64,000 bases of DNA. It comes from SIG299 sp045531955 (GTDB taxonomy: Bacteria; Bacillota; Clostridia; Lachnospirales; Lachnospiraceae). How positions within the stretch are numbered: position 1 is the first letter of the stretch; each line of letters begins with the position of its first letter. Below the pieces are notes generated by a model. It was not told where the DNA came from. It searched no databases and saw nothing but the letters and a program-made list of their open reading frames with translations. Positions 32,900 to 41,972 of the stretch are shown here, piece after piece. A program made the translations under genes and the position numbers. The DNA is taken from assembly GCA_045531955.1 (NCBI GenBank), contig JAZSFC010000001.1, positions 124,001 through 188,000 of the forward strand. Reading direction: 5' to 3'.

Positions 32900-33496
32900 A
32901 TGAGTCAGTCAGAACAACAGTGGGACAAGCTTTTAAAAATAAAAACTTCCGGGCGGGACGATACGAAGTCGGACTGTTTCCGGTACCCTTATGAACCAAC
33001 ACCTTATGCAGTACTGGAACGCCTGGCCAACAGTGGGTTGATCCGCAAGCAGGATGTAGTACTGGATTACGGTTGCGGAAAAGGAAGAGTAGACTTTTTT
33101 CTGGCCTATCAGACAAGGGCGCACTGTATCGGTGTGGAGTATGATGAACGTATTATTGCGGTGGCAAATGAAAACAGGAATACGGCTGTTTCTGCCTGTA
33201 GAGTAGAAATACTGCTTGGAAATGCGGAGACCTTCCCGGTACCGGAACATGTAAACAGGATTTTCTTTTTTAACCCGTTTTCCGTGGAAATATTGCAGAC
33301 GGCAATGGCAAGAATTTTAGAGTCCTACTATGAAAATCCAAGGGAAATGCTGTTGTTTTTCTATTTTCCGTCCCCGGAGTATATTTCTTACCTGATGACG
33401 GTGGATGAACTGAGCTTTTATGATGAAATCGACTGTAGTGATTTGTTTGAAGAAAATAAGGACAGGGAAAAGATTGTGATATTTCAAATGCTATGA
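32900..33496 (+). CDS. Class I SAM-dependent methyltransferase
   Basis: 198 aa. Motif I V-L-D-Y-G-C-G-K-G-R (~54-63), acidic residue in C-I-G-V-E-Y-D, and F-F-F-N-P-F (N-P-P-F/Y-like) at ~120, reminiscent of N-methyltransferases acting on amide or amine nitrogen. A Ser/Gln-rich N-terminus precedes. It ends the run of small enzymes. The ribosome site (CAGGAG) is 13 nt upstream. Confidence 0.8.
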   Translation: MSQSEQQWDKLLKIKTSGRDDTKSDCFRYPYEPTPYAVLERLANSGLIRKQDVVLDYGCGKGRVDFFLAYQTRAHCIGVEYDERIIAVANENRNTAVSACRVEILLGNAETFPVPEHVNRIFFFNPFSVEILQTAMARILESYYENPREMLLFFYFPSPEYISYLMTVDELSFYDEIDCSDLFEENKDREKIVIFQML

Positions 33497-33547
33497 TAGA
33501 ATACAGGCAAAAGGATAAGCTTTTGCAACACTTTGGAGGGAAAATCG

Positions 33548-34756
33548 ATGAAAAAGAAAGTTTTATTTTATATATTAGCAGTTGGTATGCTGTGTTTTGG
33601 TGGCTGCCAAAACAAGGGACAGGTAGATGAACCGGCACCGATGGCAGAGCTGACGGCCACAAGTACTTCGATACCGACGGCAACCAATACCCCGACCCCA
33701 ACCCCGATACCATCCATGACGACTATGGAATTGGTACGGGATATGGGAGTTGGTATTAATTTGGGAAATACCTATGAAGCCTGCGGAGACTGGATTGCAC
33801 AGTGGGGTGATGGTACGCCGGAATCCTATGAAACCGCCTGGGGAAGTCCGGTCATAACCGAAGAAATGATAAAAGGTATTGCAGATGCTGGCTTTGGCGT
33901 GCTGCGTGTTCCTGTGGCATGGTCTAATATGATGGGAGCAAATTATACCATCAAAAAGGCATATATTGATGCGGTTAAGGAAGTGGTGGATTGGGCAATT
34001 AAGTATGATTTGTATGTGATAATCAATCTTCACTATGACAATGGATGGTTGGAAAATTTCCCTAAAGATAAAGAAAATTGTATGAGAAAATATTATCGCA
34101 TTTGGGAGCAGGTGGCAGAGAATTTTAAAGATTATGATGAACATCTTATGTTTGAGTCCCAAAATGAGGAATTGGGGTGGAATTCTGTTTGGAATCCGTG
34201 GGGCGGTACGAAAGGAAAGGAAGAATCCTTTGCACTGGTGAACGAAATTAATCAGACTTTCGTGGATGTTATCCGGGCTTCCGGAGGAAAAAATCCGGAG
34301 CGGCATTTGCTGATTTCCGGTTATAACACCGGTATTGAGCATACTTTGGATGAGCTTTTTAAAATGCCGGAGGACCCAGCAGGAAGGTGTGCAGTTTCTG
34401 TGCATTATTATAATCCGTCTACTTTTGCAATTTTGACAGAGGATGCTTCATGGGGAAAGGCTCAGGCAACATGGGGAACTGATGCAGAGGTGAAAGATTT
34501 GATTCGCTATATGGAAATGCTGAAAAACGGATTTGTGGATAAGGGTATTCCGGTAATTATTGGGGAATATGGCTGCCCGGTAGAGAATAAGGAATTAGAG
34601 TCCGTTCGTTTGTTTCTCACCTCTGTTTGTAAGGAGGCCTATGAACGTGGCATCTGTCCGGTGTTATGGAGTACATCGGGAGGTCATTATGACCGAAACA
34701 CTTATCAGATGATGGATGAGGTGTTAGCAGAATTTTATAAGAACATAGCAAAGTAA
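33548..34756 (+). CDS. GH5 cellulase/endoglucanase lipoprotein
   Basis: 402 aa from the ATG at 33,548 behind TTGGAGGG. Lipoprotein signal with Cys20 (C-F-G-G-C), then a Thr/Pro linker to ~57. The GH5 domain begins M-G-V-G-I-N-L-G-N-T-Y. The acid/base is Glu207 in F-E-S-Q-N-E and the nucleophile Glu340 in V-I-I-G-E-Y-G; V-I-I-N-L-H-Y-D is the conserved His strand. Endo-beta-1,4-glucanase or a related mannanase/xyloglucanase, attached outside the cell. With the CE15 enzyme it indicates growth on plant cell walls. Confidence 0.92.
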   Translation: MKKKVLFYILAVGMLCFGGCQNKGQVDEPAPMAELTATSTSIPTATNTPTPTPIPSMTTMELVRDMGVGINLGNTYEACGDWIAQWGDGTPESYETAWGSPVITEEMIKGIADAGFGVLRVPVAWSNMMGANYTIKKAYIDAVKEVVDWAIKYDLYVIINLHYDNGWLENFPKDKENCMRKYYRIWEQVAENFKDYDEHLMFESQNEELGWNSVWNPWGGTKGKEESFALVNEINQTFVDVIRASGGKNPERHLLISGYNTGIEHTLDELFKMPEDPAGRCAVSVHYYNPSTFAILTEDASWGKAQATWGTDAEVKDLIRYMEMLKNGFVDKGIPVIIGEYGCPVENKELESVRLFLTSVCKEAYERGICPVLWSTSGGHYDRNTYQMMDEVLAEFYKNIAK

Positions 34757-34761
34757 TAAAT

Positions 34762-34804
34762 ACCCCGCTGGAGCATATCAGATATACTCCGGCGGGGTGG
34801 TTTT
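34762..34804. terminator. Bidirectional terminator
   Basis: ACCCCGCTGGAG-catatcagatata-CTCCGGCGGGGT followed by GGTTTTTA, between convergent GH5 and LUD genes. Confidence 0.85.
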
Positions 34805-35442
34805 TAGTATCCCAGTTCTTCACCCACCAGAATCACCTTGATTCTTCCGGCAATGCGGGATTTTCTTGTAATAACGGTTTCACAGCAGATGCAGGCGTCA
34901 TCCAGACAGTCTACGCAACGGCCAAACTTGGCACAAGGGGTGTTAAGGCCAAGGCGGATGCAGTTTGGCGGTGCGGCAATGTTTCGAACCCGGTCCATGG
35001 CTGCATCCAGATTAGGAGCAACTTTGTTCATGCCGGCAACAATCACTACGTTTTTTGGACCGTGGATAAGGCTTGCCACACGGTTACCAAGACCGTCTAC
35101 ATTTACCAGCTGGCCGTCCAGGGTGATGGCATTGGAACTCATAAAGTAGTAGTCACAGTGGGAAACCTCTGCATAAATGGCATCCCGTTCTTCCTGTGTT
35201 TTTGCGGTAGCACGGTCAAACACGGTATAGTCGGAATTTTTAAGGTCTGCAATTAAACCGATTTCTTCCAACGTCATGGAGCCTCCCCAGGAAACAGAAC
35301 AGCCCGGAGTTAAAAAGCGTTTTGCGGTAAGAAGTGCTTCTTCTTTAGTTTCACAGTAATAGCCTTCAATTCCTCTTAAATTGAACTTGTCAATAAGGGA
35401 ATCAGCCAGATTTTCGTAGTATTGCTGCTTTGGTGTGGACAT
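34804..35442 (-). CDS. LUD-domain lactate-utilisation-like protein
   Basis: 212 aa DUF162/LUD protein (LutC/YkgG group). Features: S-V-S-W-G-G-S-M-T-L-E-E-I-G (~48-61), N-V-V-I-V-A-G-M-N-K (~130-139) and a Cys-rich tail C-A-K-F-G-R-C-V-D-C-L-D-D-A-C-I-C-C. In LutABC systems it helps oxidise lactate; stand-alone versions with a Cys tail are frequent in clostridia and their role is not known. Confidence 0.85.
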   Translation of the reverse strand: MSTPKQQYYENLADSLIDKFNLRGIEGYYCETKEEALLTAKRFLTPGCSVSWGGSMTLEEIGLIADLKNSDYTVFDRATAKTQEERDAIYAEVSHCDYYFMSSNAITLDGQLVNVDGLGNRVASLIHGPKNVVIVAGMNKVAPNLDAAMDRVRNIAAPPNCIRLGLNTPCAKFGRCVDCLDDACICCETVITRKSRIAGRIKVILVGEELGY

Positions 35443-35656
35443 GGGGTTACCTGCCTTTCTCGAATAGTTATCTTTTCGTTCATTTTACTACATTCTTCTA
35501 ATGCTTTCAAGGTTTTTAGCCGAAAGATATAGTAAGGGATAGTTTGCCCATAAGGAGAAAATCCTACTGGAAATCTGTCTAAGAATATATTATACTTAAA
35601 GGCGATGTATCTGATATGAAAATCAGTTACAGGATGAATATAAAAGGGGTGGCCCC

Positions 35657-37474
35657 ATGAAAAAGACAAATATCATTTTAATATTAATAGCAATGTTGAG
35701 CCTGCTGGGTCTTGGTGCCGTAGTGCTTTTCTTTGGTGATACAGAAAAACTTCCGGAGCAGAACAATACCGGAACATTGGAAGGGTATCAGGATAATTAT
35801 ATTGCAGATGAAAATATGAATAAGGAAATCGTGGTTAAGGTGGAAGAAGAGTTTGCAGAAGCTTCGGAAATTGGCATTTATACCGCAGAATTCCAGTCTT
35901 TGGTGCGGGAAAAAATAAATGGCTTAATTTCTGCAAATACCTATACGGAAGATAATCCATTGGTGATTTACAATCCGTTTTTAACCAATTCCCAGTCTCT
36001 TTACGTGTATTTTGAAACCGAAGAGGCGTATGCGGTTTCTTATTCCGTACATACTCCGGAAGCAGATTATGAGGATTTTGGAGCTTTTACCGTGCCTCAT
36101 CGTCCGGATACTTCCAAGGTGCATGAATTTCAGATAATCGGTCTGATTCCGAGTGAAACCAATATGATTACCCTTCGGATGATGGATATAAACGGCGTAG
36201 TAAAAATCCGCCGGTTCTATTTTTACAACGAAAATGCTGTTGCAGCATCTGCTATTGAATTGAAAACAGAACAGGGAACCAAAGAAGTAGAAAATGAAGA
36301 TAAAACTTTCAGTACCGTACCTGCCAGCAATGAGCAGGCAGCAGAGGGAATGTTTGTTGTGTTTCCTGCGGCTAACGAAGTTTCTCCGTACTTGCGCTTT
36401 TATGATAACGACGGTGTACAGCGTTGTGAAATTCCGTTGGAAACCTATGGTACAAAACGTATGCTGATATTGGATGACTTAATCTTTTTTAAGGTGTCTG
36501 CGGAGAAGTTTGTCGGTATCAACCGGCTTGGCGAAGTGGTAAAAATCATAACAGATGAAAATTATTCCTTTGGTGATGATTACTGCTTTGATAAAAATAA
36601 TGACATTTTAGTACTGGCATCCGATAAGCGTCAGGCTTCCGTGGATGACTGTATTATCCGCATAAACCGTGTAACTTCGGAAATAACCGAACTTGTGGAT
36701 TTGGGCGACCTGCTTCCGGAATATAAAGTAAAATGTGAGAAAAAAGACGGAGTGCAGGATTGGCTTTCTTTAAATTCCATTGCGTTGGTGGAAGGCAACC
36801 GGGTTATGGTAAGTGGTGACAAAACCGATACCATCATCAAAATCCGCCGCCTGTATAACGACCCGAAAATCACCTTTATGATTGGTAATCCGGAAGAATT
36901 TAAGAACACCCCGTATACTACATTGTTTGCACAGGAAGATAATGAATTTGAAATGCATCATGGCCTTAATATGATTACTTATCAGCCGTATGACTTAATC
37001 CGTGAAACCAGACATTATATTTGCCTGCTTCACAATAATGAGGATTTCGAATACGAAAAGCGGCAGGAGCATTATGCCTACTATTACCGTTATTTGGTAG
37101 ATGATGCGGAAGGTGGAGAGGATGCCCAGGGAAGTGTGCGTCTGGTAGACAGCTTTGTGTTACCGGAGGTTGGTGACAACGGAAGTATCCAGTGGTATGG
37201 GGATCATTTATTGTTTGCTACCGATAAAAAGGCAGAGTTTTATGAATATGACAACGAATTTCAGTTGATTACCAAGTATAGTTACAAGGAACCTGTGGTG
37301 GAGAAAACCGAGGAAGAAAAGGAGCATGAAGAGGATTTTCCTCCTGCGGATGCTACCGTTGCTTTCCTGCGAGTAGAAAAGATTGACGTTACAGGGTATT
37401 ACTATAATGAGGAACCGGTAATTATTCAGCCGGTAGAGACAGAACTTGAAGGAGCAGAATCCGAGAATGAGTAA
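35657..37474 (+). CDS. Membrane-anchored ASST-like (aryl-sulfate sulfotransferase) protein
   Basis: 605 aa. An N-terminal membrane anchor (residues 5-26, no lipobox Cys) puts the rest outside the cell. Residues ~85-180 (N-P-L-V-I-Y-N-P-F through L-R-M-M-D-I-N-G) resemble the N-terminal beta domain of bacterial arylsulfotransferases, followed by a propeller-like region with repeated hydrophobic/Asp strands. M-H-H-G-L-N near residue 436 may hold the active His. The last 30 residues are acidic. It overlaps topB by 8 nt, which is probably incidental. Confidence 0.6.
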   Translation: MKKTNIILILIAMLSLLGLGAVVLFFGDTEKLPEQNNTGTLEGYQDNYIADENMNKEIVVKVEEEFAEASEIGIYTAEFQSLVREKINGLISANTYTEDNPLVIYNPFLTNSQSLYVYFETEEAYAVSYSVHTPEADYEDFGAFTVPHRPDTSKVHEFQIIGLIPSETNMITLRMMDINGVVKIRRFYFYNENAVAASAIELKTEQGTKEVENEDKTFSTVPASNEQAAEGMFVVFPAANEVSPYLRFYDNDGVQRCEIPLETYGTKRMLILDDLIFFKVSAEKFVGINRLGEVVKIITDENYSFGDDYCFDKNNDILVLASDKRQASVDDCIIRINRVTSEITELVDLGDLLPEYKVKCEKKDGVQDWLSLNSIALVEGNRVMVSGDKTDTIIKIRRLYNDPKITFMIGNPEEFKNTPYTTLFAQEDNEFEMHHGLNMITYQPYDLIRETRHYICLLHNNEDFEYEKRQEHYAYYYRYLVDDAEGGEDAQGSVRLVDSFVLPEVGDNGSIQWYGDHLLFATDKKAEFYEYDNEFQLITKYSYKEPVVEKTEEEKEHEEDFPPADATVAFLRVEKIDVTGYYYNEEPVIIQPVETELEGAESENE

Positions 37475-39533
37475 AAAGCTTTTTATTGCAGAAAAACCAA
37501 GCGTGGCACAAGAATTTGCCAAGGCTTTGAAACAAAACTTTTCCCGGAAAGACGGCTATCAGGAGTCAAATGAGAGCGTGGTTACCTGGTGCGTAGGTCA
37601 CCTGGTTACCATGAGCTACCCTGAGGTCTATGATCCGGCATTAAAAAAATGGGCAGTGGAAACACTGCCATTTTTGCCGAAGGAATATAAGTATGAGCTG
37701 ATTCCTGCCGTGGAAAAGCAATTTAAAATTGTAAAGGGGCTCTTAAACCGCGAGGACGTGGATTGTATCTACATTTGCACCGACTCGGGACGTGAGGGAG
37801 AATACATTTACCGCCTGGTAGACCAGATGGCAAAGGTTCCTACAAATAAGGAGCGTCGTCGTGTGTGGATTGACTCCCAGACAGAGGAGGAAATTCTTCG
37901 CGGTATCAGGGAGGCTAAACTTTGGACGGAGTACGATAACTTATCGGACTCTGCTTATTTGCGTGCAAAAGAAGATTACCTGATGGGTATTAATTTCTCC
38001 CGTATTTTAACCCTGAAATATGGATATTCTGTCCGTAACTTCATGAAATCCGACAAAAATATCCCGATTTCCGTAGGACGGGTTATGACCTGCGTTCTTG
38101 GTATGGTAGTACGCCGTGAGCGGGAAATCCGAGCTTTTGTAAAGACGCCGTTCTACCGTGTACTGGCCAGTGTACAGGCAGGAGACAGTGACAAAACTTT
38201 TGATGCGGAATTCCGTGCAGTGGAGGGCAGCAAATACTTTAATACACCTATGATGTATAAGGAAAACGGCTTCAAAAAGGAAGAAGATGCCAAAGCTTTG
38301 ATAGACAGTCTACAGGGACAGCTTGCCAGAGTACACAAGGTGGAGCGTAAAAAAGAAAATAAAAATGCGCCGCTTTTGTTTAACCTGGCAGAACTTCAGA
38401 ATGAATGCTCCAAGCTGTTTAAAATCAGTCCGGATGAAACCTTAAAAATCACTCAGGAATTATACGAAAAGAAATTGGTAACCTACCCAAGAACCGATGC
38501 CAGAGTGCTGTCTACGGCAGTTGCCAAAGAAATTTATAAGAACATCGCCGGCCTCAGAAATTTTGGTCCGGCAGGAAACTTTGCTTCCGAAATTATAGAA
38601 AATAAGAGCTATCAGGGACTGGCAAAAACCAGATACGTCAATGATAAGCAGATTACCGATCACTACGCCATTATCCCAACGGGACAGGGTTTATCTGCCT
38701 TGAATTCCGTGTCTGCGGTGGCCGGTAAGGTATATCAGTTAATCTGCCGCCGTTTTTTAAGCATTTTCTATCCGCCGGCAGTGTATCAGAAGCTGGCCAT
38801 TGAACTGTTAATCGGCGAAGAACATTTCTTTGCCAACTTTAAAGTGCTGCTTGACGAGGGCTACTATAAGGTGGCAGGAAATCCGGGAAAGAAGCGTCAG
38901 GAAACGAAAGAAACAGGCGGAACTCCAAATGCATCCGAAGAGAGTGAGGATGGCGATATGGATAGCAAAAAAGCCAAGGACTCCGGTGAAGAAGAGTTGG
39001 AATTCGGCGAAGACATGCTTGCTCTGTTCCAAAATTTAAAATCCGGCATGGAGCTTCCCGTAAAGGAATTTAACATCAAGGAAGGCGAAACCTCACCGCC
39101 AAAGCGGTACAATTCCGGTTCCTTAATTCTTGCCATGGAAAATGCGGGTCAGCTTATCGAAGATGAAGAACTTCGTGCCCAGATTAAGGGCAGTGGTATC
39201 GGTACCAGTGCAACCCGTGCGGAAATTTTAAACAAGCTGATTAAGATTACATATTTGAATTTAAATAAAAAGACCCAGATTATCACACCAACCTTGCTTG
39301 GCGAAGTGATTTACGACGTGGTGGCATGCTCCATCAAGTCGCTGCTTAACGCAGAGCTTACCGCCAGCTGGGAAAAGGGCCTTACTTACGTTGCGGAGGG
39401 CAGTATTACTTCTGAGGAGTACATGCAGAAGCTGGAGGGCTTTGTGAGCCGCATGACCAATGGAGTTAAAGGATTGAATAACCAGAATTCCATTGTGGGA
39501 TTATTTATAGAGTCAGCAAAAAATTATAAGTAG
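37467..39533 (+). CDS. topB: DNA topoisomerase III (type IA)
   Basis: 688 aa from the ATG at 37,467. Toprim motif L-F-I-A-E-K-P-S-V-A with C-T-D-S-G-R-E-G-E-Y (~103-112), and active-site region T-Y-P-R-T-D-A-R (~335). It is longer than minimal TopB owing to a charged insertion (~475-500, rich in Glu/Lys/Asp/Ser). Decatenates and relaxes DNA. Start lies in the end of the preceding gene, with GAAGGAG 13 nt before. Chromosomal TopB-type enzymes also occur on conjugative elements, but base use here is like the host. Confidence 0.95.
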   Translation: MSKKLFIAEKPSVAQEFAKALKQNFSRKDGYQESNESVVTWCVGHLVTMSYPEVYDPALKKWAVETLPFLPKEYKYELIPAVEKQFKIVKGLLNREDVDCIYICTDSGREGEYIYRLVDQMAKVPTNKERRRVWIDSQTEEEILRGIREAKLWTEYDNLSDSAYLRAKEDYLMGINFSRILTLKYGYSVRNFMKSDKNIPISVGRVMTCVLGMVVRREREIRAFVKTPFYRVLASVQAGDSDKTFDAEFRAVEGSKYFNTPMMYKENGFKKEEDAKALIDSLQGQLARVHKVERKKENKNAPLLFNLAELQNECSKLFKISPDETLKITQELYEKKLVTYPRTDARVLSTAVAKEIYKNIAGLRNFGPAGNFASEIIENKSYQGLAKTRYVNDKQITDHYAIIPTGQGLSALNSVSAVAGKVYQLICRRFLSIFYPPAVYQKLAIELLIGEEHFFANFKVLLDEGYYKVAGNPGKKRQETKETGGTPNASEESEDGDMDSKKAKDSGEEELEFGEDMLALFQNLKSGMELPVKEFNIKEGETSPPKRYNSGSLILAMENAGQLIEDEELRAQIKGSGIGTSATRAEILNKLIKITYLNLNKKTQIITPTLLGEVIYDVVACSIKSLLNAELTASWEKGLTYVAEGSITSEEYMQKLEGFVSRMTNGVKGLNNQNSIVGLFIESAKNYK

Positions 39534-39555
39534 TATATCATTAAAATGATATAGA

Positions 39556-39718
39556 GTAACAGTTTCGGGGAAACAGGTGAAACTCCTGTACGAGCCCGTC
39601 GCCGTGAAGCGAATGTTTTGTTGCGGTTCTAACCTTGGTGCCACAACCAGGGGACACGTCATTGGAACAAATCCGAGAAGACGAACCGTGATATCGCCAA
39701 GTCGAAATACCCGGCTGT
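39556..39718 (+). ncRNA. Cobalamin riboswitch
   Basis: Elements of the B12 riboswitch core appear in order: GGGGAAACAGGTGAAACTCC, then ACGAGCCCGTCGCCGTGA (variant of the CCCGCCACTGT box), G-T-G-C-C-A-C-A-A-C-C-A-G-G-G-G further on, and AAATCCGAGAAGAC near the 3' end (variant of AAGCCAGGAGAC). A GC-rich CCGGC/GCCGG pairing with CAAAAAGGG at 39,711-39,760 may be the expression platform. It precedes a DUF4430 lipoprotein and an ECF S component, as expected for B12 uptake. Confidence 0.82.
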
Positions 39719-39787
39719 TATCATCCTTTGCAGTATGCCGCGGGCGCCGGCAAAAAGGGAATACAATTTAATTTAGGAGGAAATTAT

Positions 39788-40231
39788 ATGAAGTTTACAA
39801 GTAACAAGAAGATTACTTCGTTACTCCTTTGTATGATGCTTATTGTGGCTATGGCATTAACAGCAGGATGTGGCGGAAAGAAGCAGCAGGAGAATAATTC
39901 TTCTGCAGGACAGGAAGTGTCTGTTAACAAGTTAGGTGAAGGAAAGACTCAGTTTAACTTTACCGTAGTGGATAAGGATGGCAAGGAAACAGCCTTTGAT
40001 ATCCATACCGACAAAACCACCGTCGGGGATGCATTATTGGAACTTGGCTTAATTGCAGGTGAAGAAGGTGCCTATGGTCTTTATGTAAAGCAGGTTAACG
40101 GCATCACGGCTGACTATGATGTGGACCAGACCTATTGGGCATTTTACATCAATGGTGAATACGGTATGACCGGTGTGGATGTTACCAATATAGAAGCCGG
40201 TGCAACCTATAGTTTTAAGGTTGAAAGGTAA
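39788..40231 (+). CDS. DUF4430 lipoprotein, likely cobalamin-capture protein
   Basis: 147 aa from the ATG at 39,788 behind TTAGGAGG. Lipoprotein signal ending A-L-T-A-G-C, then a short polar linker and a ~95-residue DUF4430 domain (T-V-G-D-A-L-L-E-L-G-L, Y-V-K-Q-V-N-G, W-A-F-Y-I-N-G-E-Y). DUF4430 resembles the C-terminal beta domain of transcobalamin/intrinsic factor, which contacts B12. The riboswitch upstream and the ECF S component overlapping its stop (TAATG) support surface capture of cobalamin. Confidence 0.83.
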   Translation: MKFTSNKKITSLLLCMMLIVAMALTAGCGGKKQQENNSSAGQEVSVNKLGEGKTQFNFTVVDKDGKETAFDIHTDKTTVGDALLELGLIAGEEGAYGLYVKQVNGITADYDVDQTYWAFYINGEYGMTGVDVTNIEAGATYSFKVER

Positions 40232-40743
40232 TGAAGCTGAAGATTAGGGAAATTGCAGTATTTGGCATGCTGGGGGCGTTGATGTATGCTTCCAAAATGC
40301 TCATGGAAGTATTGCCGAATATTCATCTTCTTGGAGTGTTTACCATTGCTTTTACTGTGGTTTACAGAAAAAAAGCGCTGTATCCGATTTACATTTACGT
40401 TTTGTTAAATGGTTTATTCAGCGGATTTGCCACCTGGTGGATTCCGTATTTATATGTTTGGGCAGTGCTATGGGGCATAACCATGCTTTTACCTAAGCAG
40501 ATGCCCAAAAAGATACAGCCAATCGTGTATATGGTGGTAAATGCCTGCCACGGATTTGCTTTTGGCATACTATACGCGCCTGCGCAGGCACTTTTATTCG
40601 GATTGAGCTTTCAGGGAATGTTGGCATGGATTGCTGCCGGACTTCCGTTTGATATTACCCACGGAATCAGTAACTTCATCTGCGGAGTACTTATTGTGCC
40701 AATCGTACATGTGTTACGGCGTTTGGAAAACAGTGTAAACTAA
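40231..40743 (+). CDS. ECF transporter S component, probably for cobalamin
   Basis: 170 aa with five to six membrane segments, starting in the stop of the DUF4430 gene. The N-terminus (I-A-V-F-G-M-L-G-A-L-M-Y-A-S-K) carries the Ala-rich helix that contacts the shared EcfT protein. No EcfA/A'/T genes are adjacent, so it uses the common energising module. Substrate assigned from the riboswitch only. Confidence 0.82.
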   Translation: MKLKIREIAVFGMLGALMYASKMLMEVLPNIHLLGVFTIAFTVVYRKKALYPIYIYVLLNGLFSGFATWWIPYLYVWAVLWGITMLLPKQMPKKIQPIVYMVVNACHGFAFGILYAPAQALLFGLSFQGMLAWIAAGLPFDITHGISNFICGVLIVPIVHVLRRLENSVN

Positions 40744-40756
40744 TATCCAGCAAATA

Positions 40757-40818
40757 AGAAAAGCATATCTCCGAGTGAACCGTTAGCGTTAGCGGGTTCA
40801 AAGGAGATATGCTTTTCT
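40757..40818. terminator. Bidirectional terminator
   Basis: AAAAGCATATCTCC ... GGAGATATGCTTTT arms of 14 bp with an inner GAACC/GGTTC hairpin, between convergent operons. Confidence 0.9.
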
Positions 40819-40822
40819 ACTG

Positions 40823-41155
40823 TTATTTTTTTCTATATTTCGGTTCAATCACCGTGGTAAAGAAAATCATAAGTCCGATGCTGACAATCATGCATCCAAC
40901 CATAGAAACCAATATTACCAAAAGAATATTAGCCGGTGTCAGCAGTGGAAGCCCAAGGGCGGTGTAAAGAACTGCTGCCACGAACCAAAGCTTGCTCATA
41001 GCCTTATTATAGGCACGGACATCGGTTACTTCAAACTGCTCCGCATTGGCCCAGAAGCCGCTTGGTTTGTCGGAATGGCGGCATCGGATACCCATGATAA
41101 GAAAGAAGAGTCCAATCAGTGCAAAGGCAGAAAAACCATAAATTCCGGGGGTCAT
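40823..41155 (-). CDS. Small membrane protein of a GntR-controlled operon
   Basis: 110 aa with three hydrophobic segments (~5-22, 56-73, 79-101). A central soluble loop (F-W-A-N-A-E-Q-F-E-V-T-D-V-R-A-Y-N-K-A) resembles the loop of DUF3784/SdpI-like small membrane proteins, but I do not assign it. Last gene of the minus-strand run 43,756 to 40,823; its start overlaps the YhfC stop by four bases. Confidence 0.75.
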   Translation of the reverse strand: MTPGIYGFSAFALIGLFFLIMGIRCRHSDKPSGFWANAEQFEVTDVRAYNKAMSKLWFVAAVLYTALGLPLLTPANILLVILVSMVGCMIVSIGLMIFFTTVIEPKYRKK

Positions 41156-41955
41156 ACGCTTTCCTCCTTTTTGTAAAGATTATATGCATATCGAGCAACG
41201 AAAGCTACGGCAATAAGTAATAGTACTTCTACAATCCAGACAGGAGCACCAAGACCTGTAATTACCACAGTTAGGAAATCTACCGCAAAGTGGATGCCAA
41301 AGGCAATAAACCAATAGGTTCTGCTTTTGACAGAAACTGCTTTGTAAACCAATACAGAAAGGGCAATCTGCAGGACGAGGGCGGCCAGACGTTCCACACC
41401 AGCCATATAAAACTGCCAGGAAGGAAGCTCCCAAAGTACTTTTATTTGTTCAAAGGTGGTTTGTTGAAGCTCGGCATCTACCAGTTCTACGGAAGCCTGC
41501 AGAGCTCCGGAATTAATCATTAATGCTGTCATTAAATTGCTGACATAAGTCATACCCACAAGCAGGATAGCTTCGATACCGCCGTGACCGATACCGTACA
41601 TCAGGGCATTTGGTTTATTTAAAGAATCTTTCATGAAGAACTTCATGGCAATCAGCCGGCCGGTTTCTTCAAATAGTGCTGCTGCCAGCCCGCCGTACAA
41701 TCCGTAGAGAATGATATTGTCGGTAAGCAGGGTTCCGGTTGCGGTTAACACAACAGAGTGTAACAGTGGCTCTAACATAAGTGCAAATACAATGAAGGTT
41801 GCACAGCCGATAACAAAAGAGGTTAGCTTGGCTTTTAACTTGATTTTTACCAAAATTAAAAGTACAATCGGCAAAACGATGGAAAGAATCAGTGAAAGTA
41901 CCATACCAATCAAGCTTGCTGTGGAGACGGTGCCCCATTCCATAACAGTGTTCAT
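41152..41955 (-). CDS. YhfC-family intramembrane protease-like protein
   Basis: 267 aa with about seven membrane segments. The motifs A-L-F-E-E-T-G-R and Y-G-I-G-H-G-G-I-E-A match the YhfC family (PF10086), related to CPBP/Abi intramembrane metalloproteases. Role in the cell unknown. Translationally coupled to the gene after it and 17 nt after the DUF5808 protein. Confidence 0.85.
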   Translation of the reverse strand: MNTVMEWGTVSTASLIGMVLSLILSIVLPIVLLILVKIKLKAKLTSFVIGCATFIVFALMLEPLLHSVVLTATGTLLTDNIILYGLYGGLAAALFEETGRLIAMKFFMKDSLNKPNALMYGIGHGGIEAILLVGMTYVSNLMTALMINSGALQASVELVDAELQQTTFEQIKVLWELPSWQFYMAGVERLAALVLQIALSVLVYKAVSVKSRTYWFIAFGIHFAVDFLTVVITGLGAPVWIVEVLLLIAVAFVARYAYNLYKKEESV

Positions 41956-41972
41956 AAGTTATTCTCCTTTCG

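Noticed and set aside
37467..39533. TopB as a marker of a conjugative element
   Set aside because: Base use matches the host and no conjugation genes are nearby, so a chromosomal topoisomerase III is simpler.
39577..39771. 64-codon plus-strand open frame
   Set aside because: It runs through the cobalamin riboswitch and has no family resemblance.
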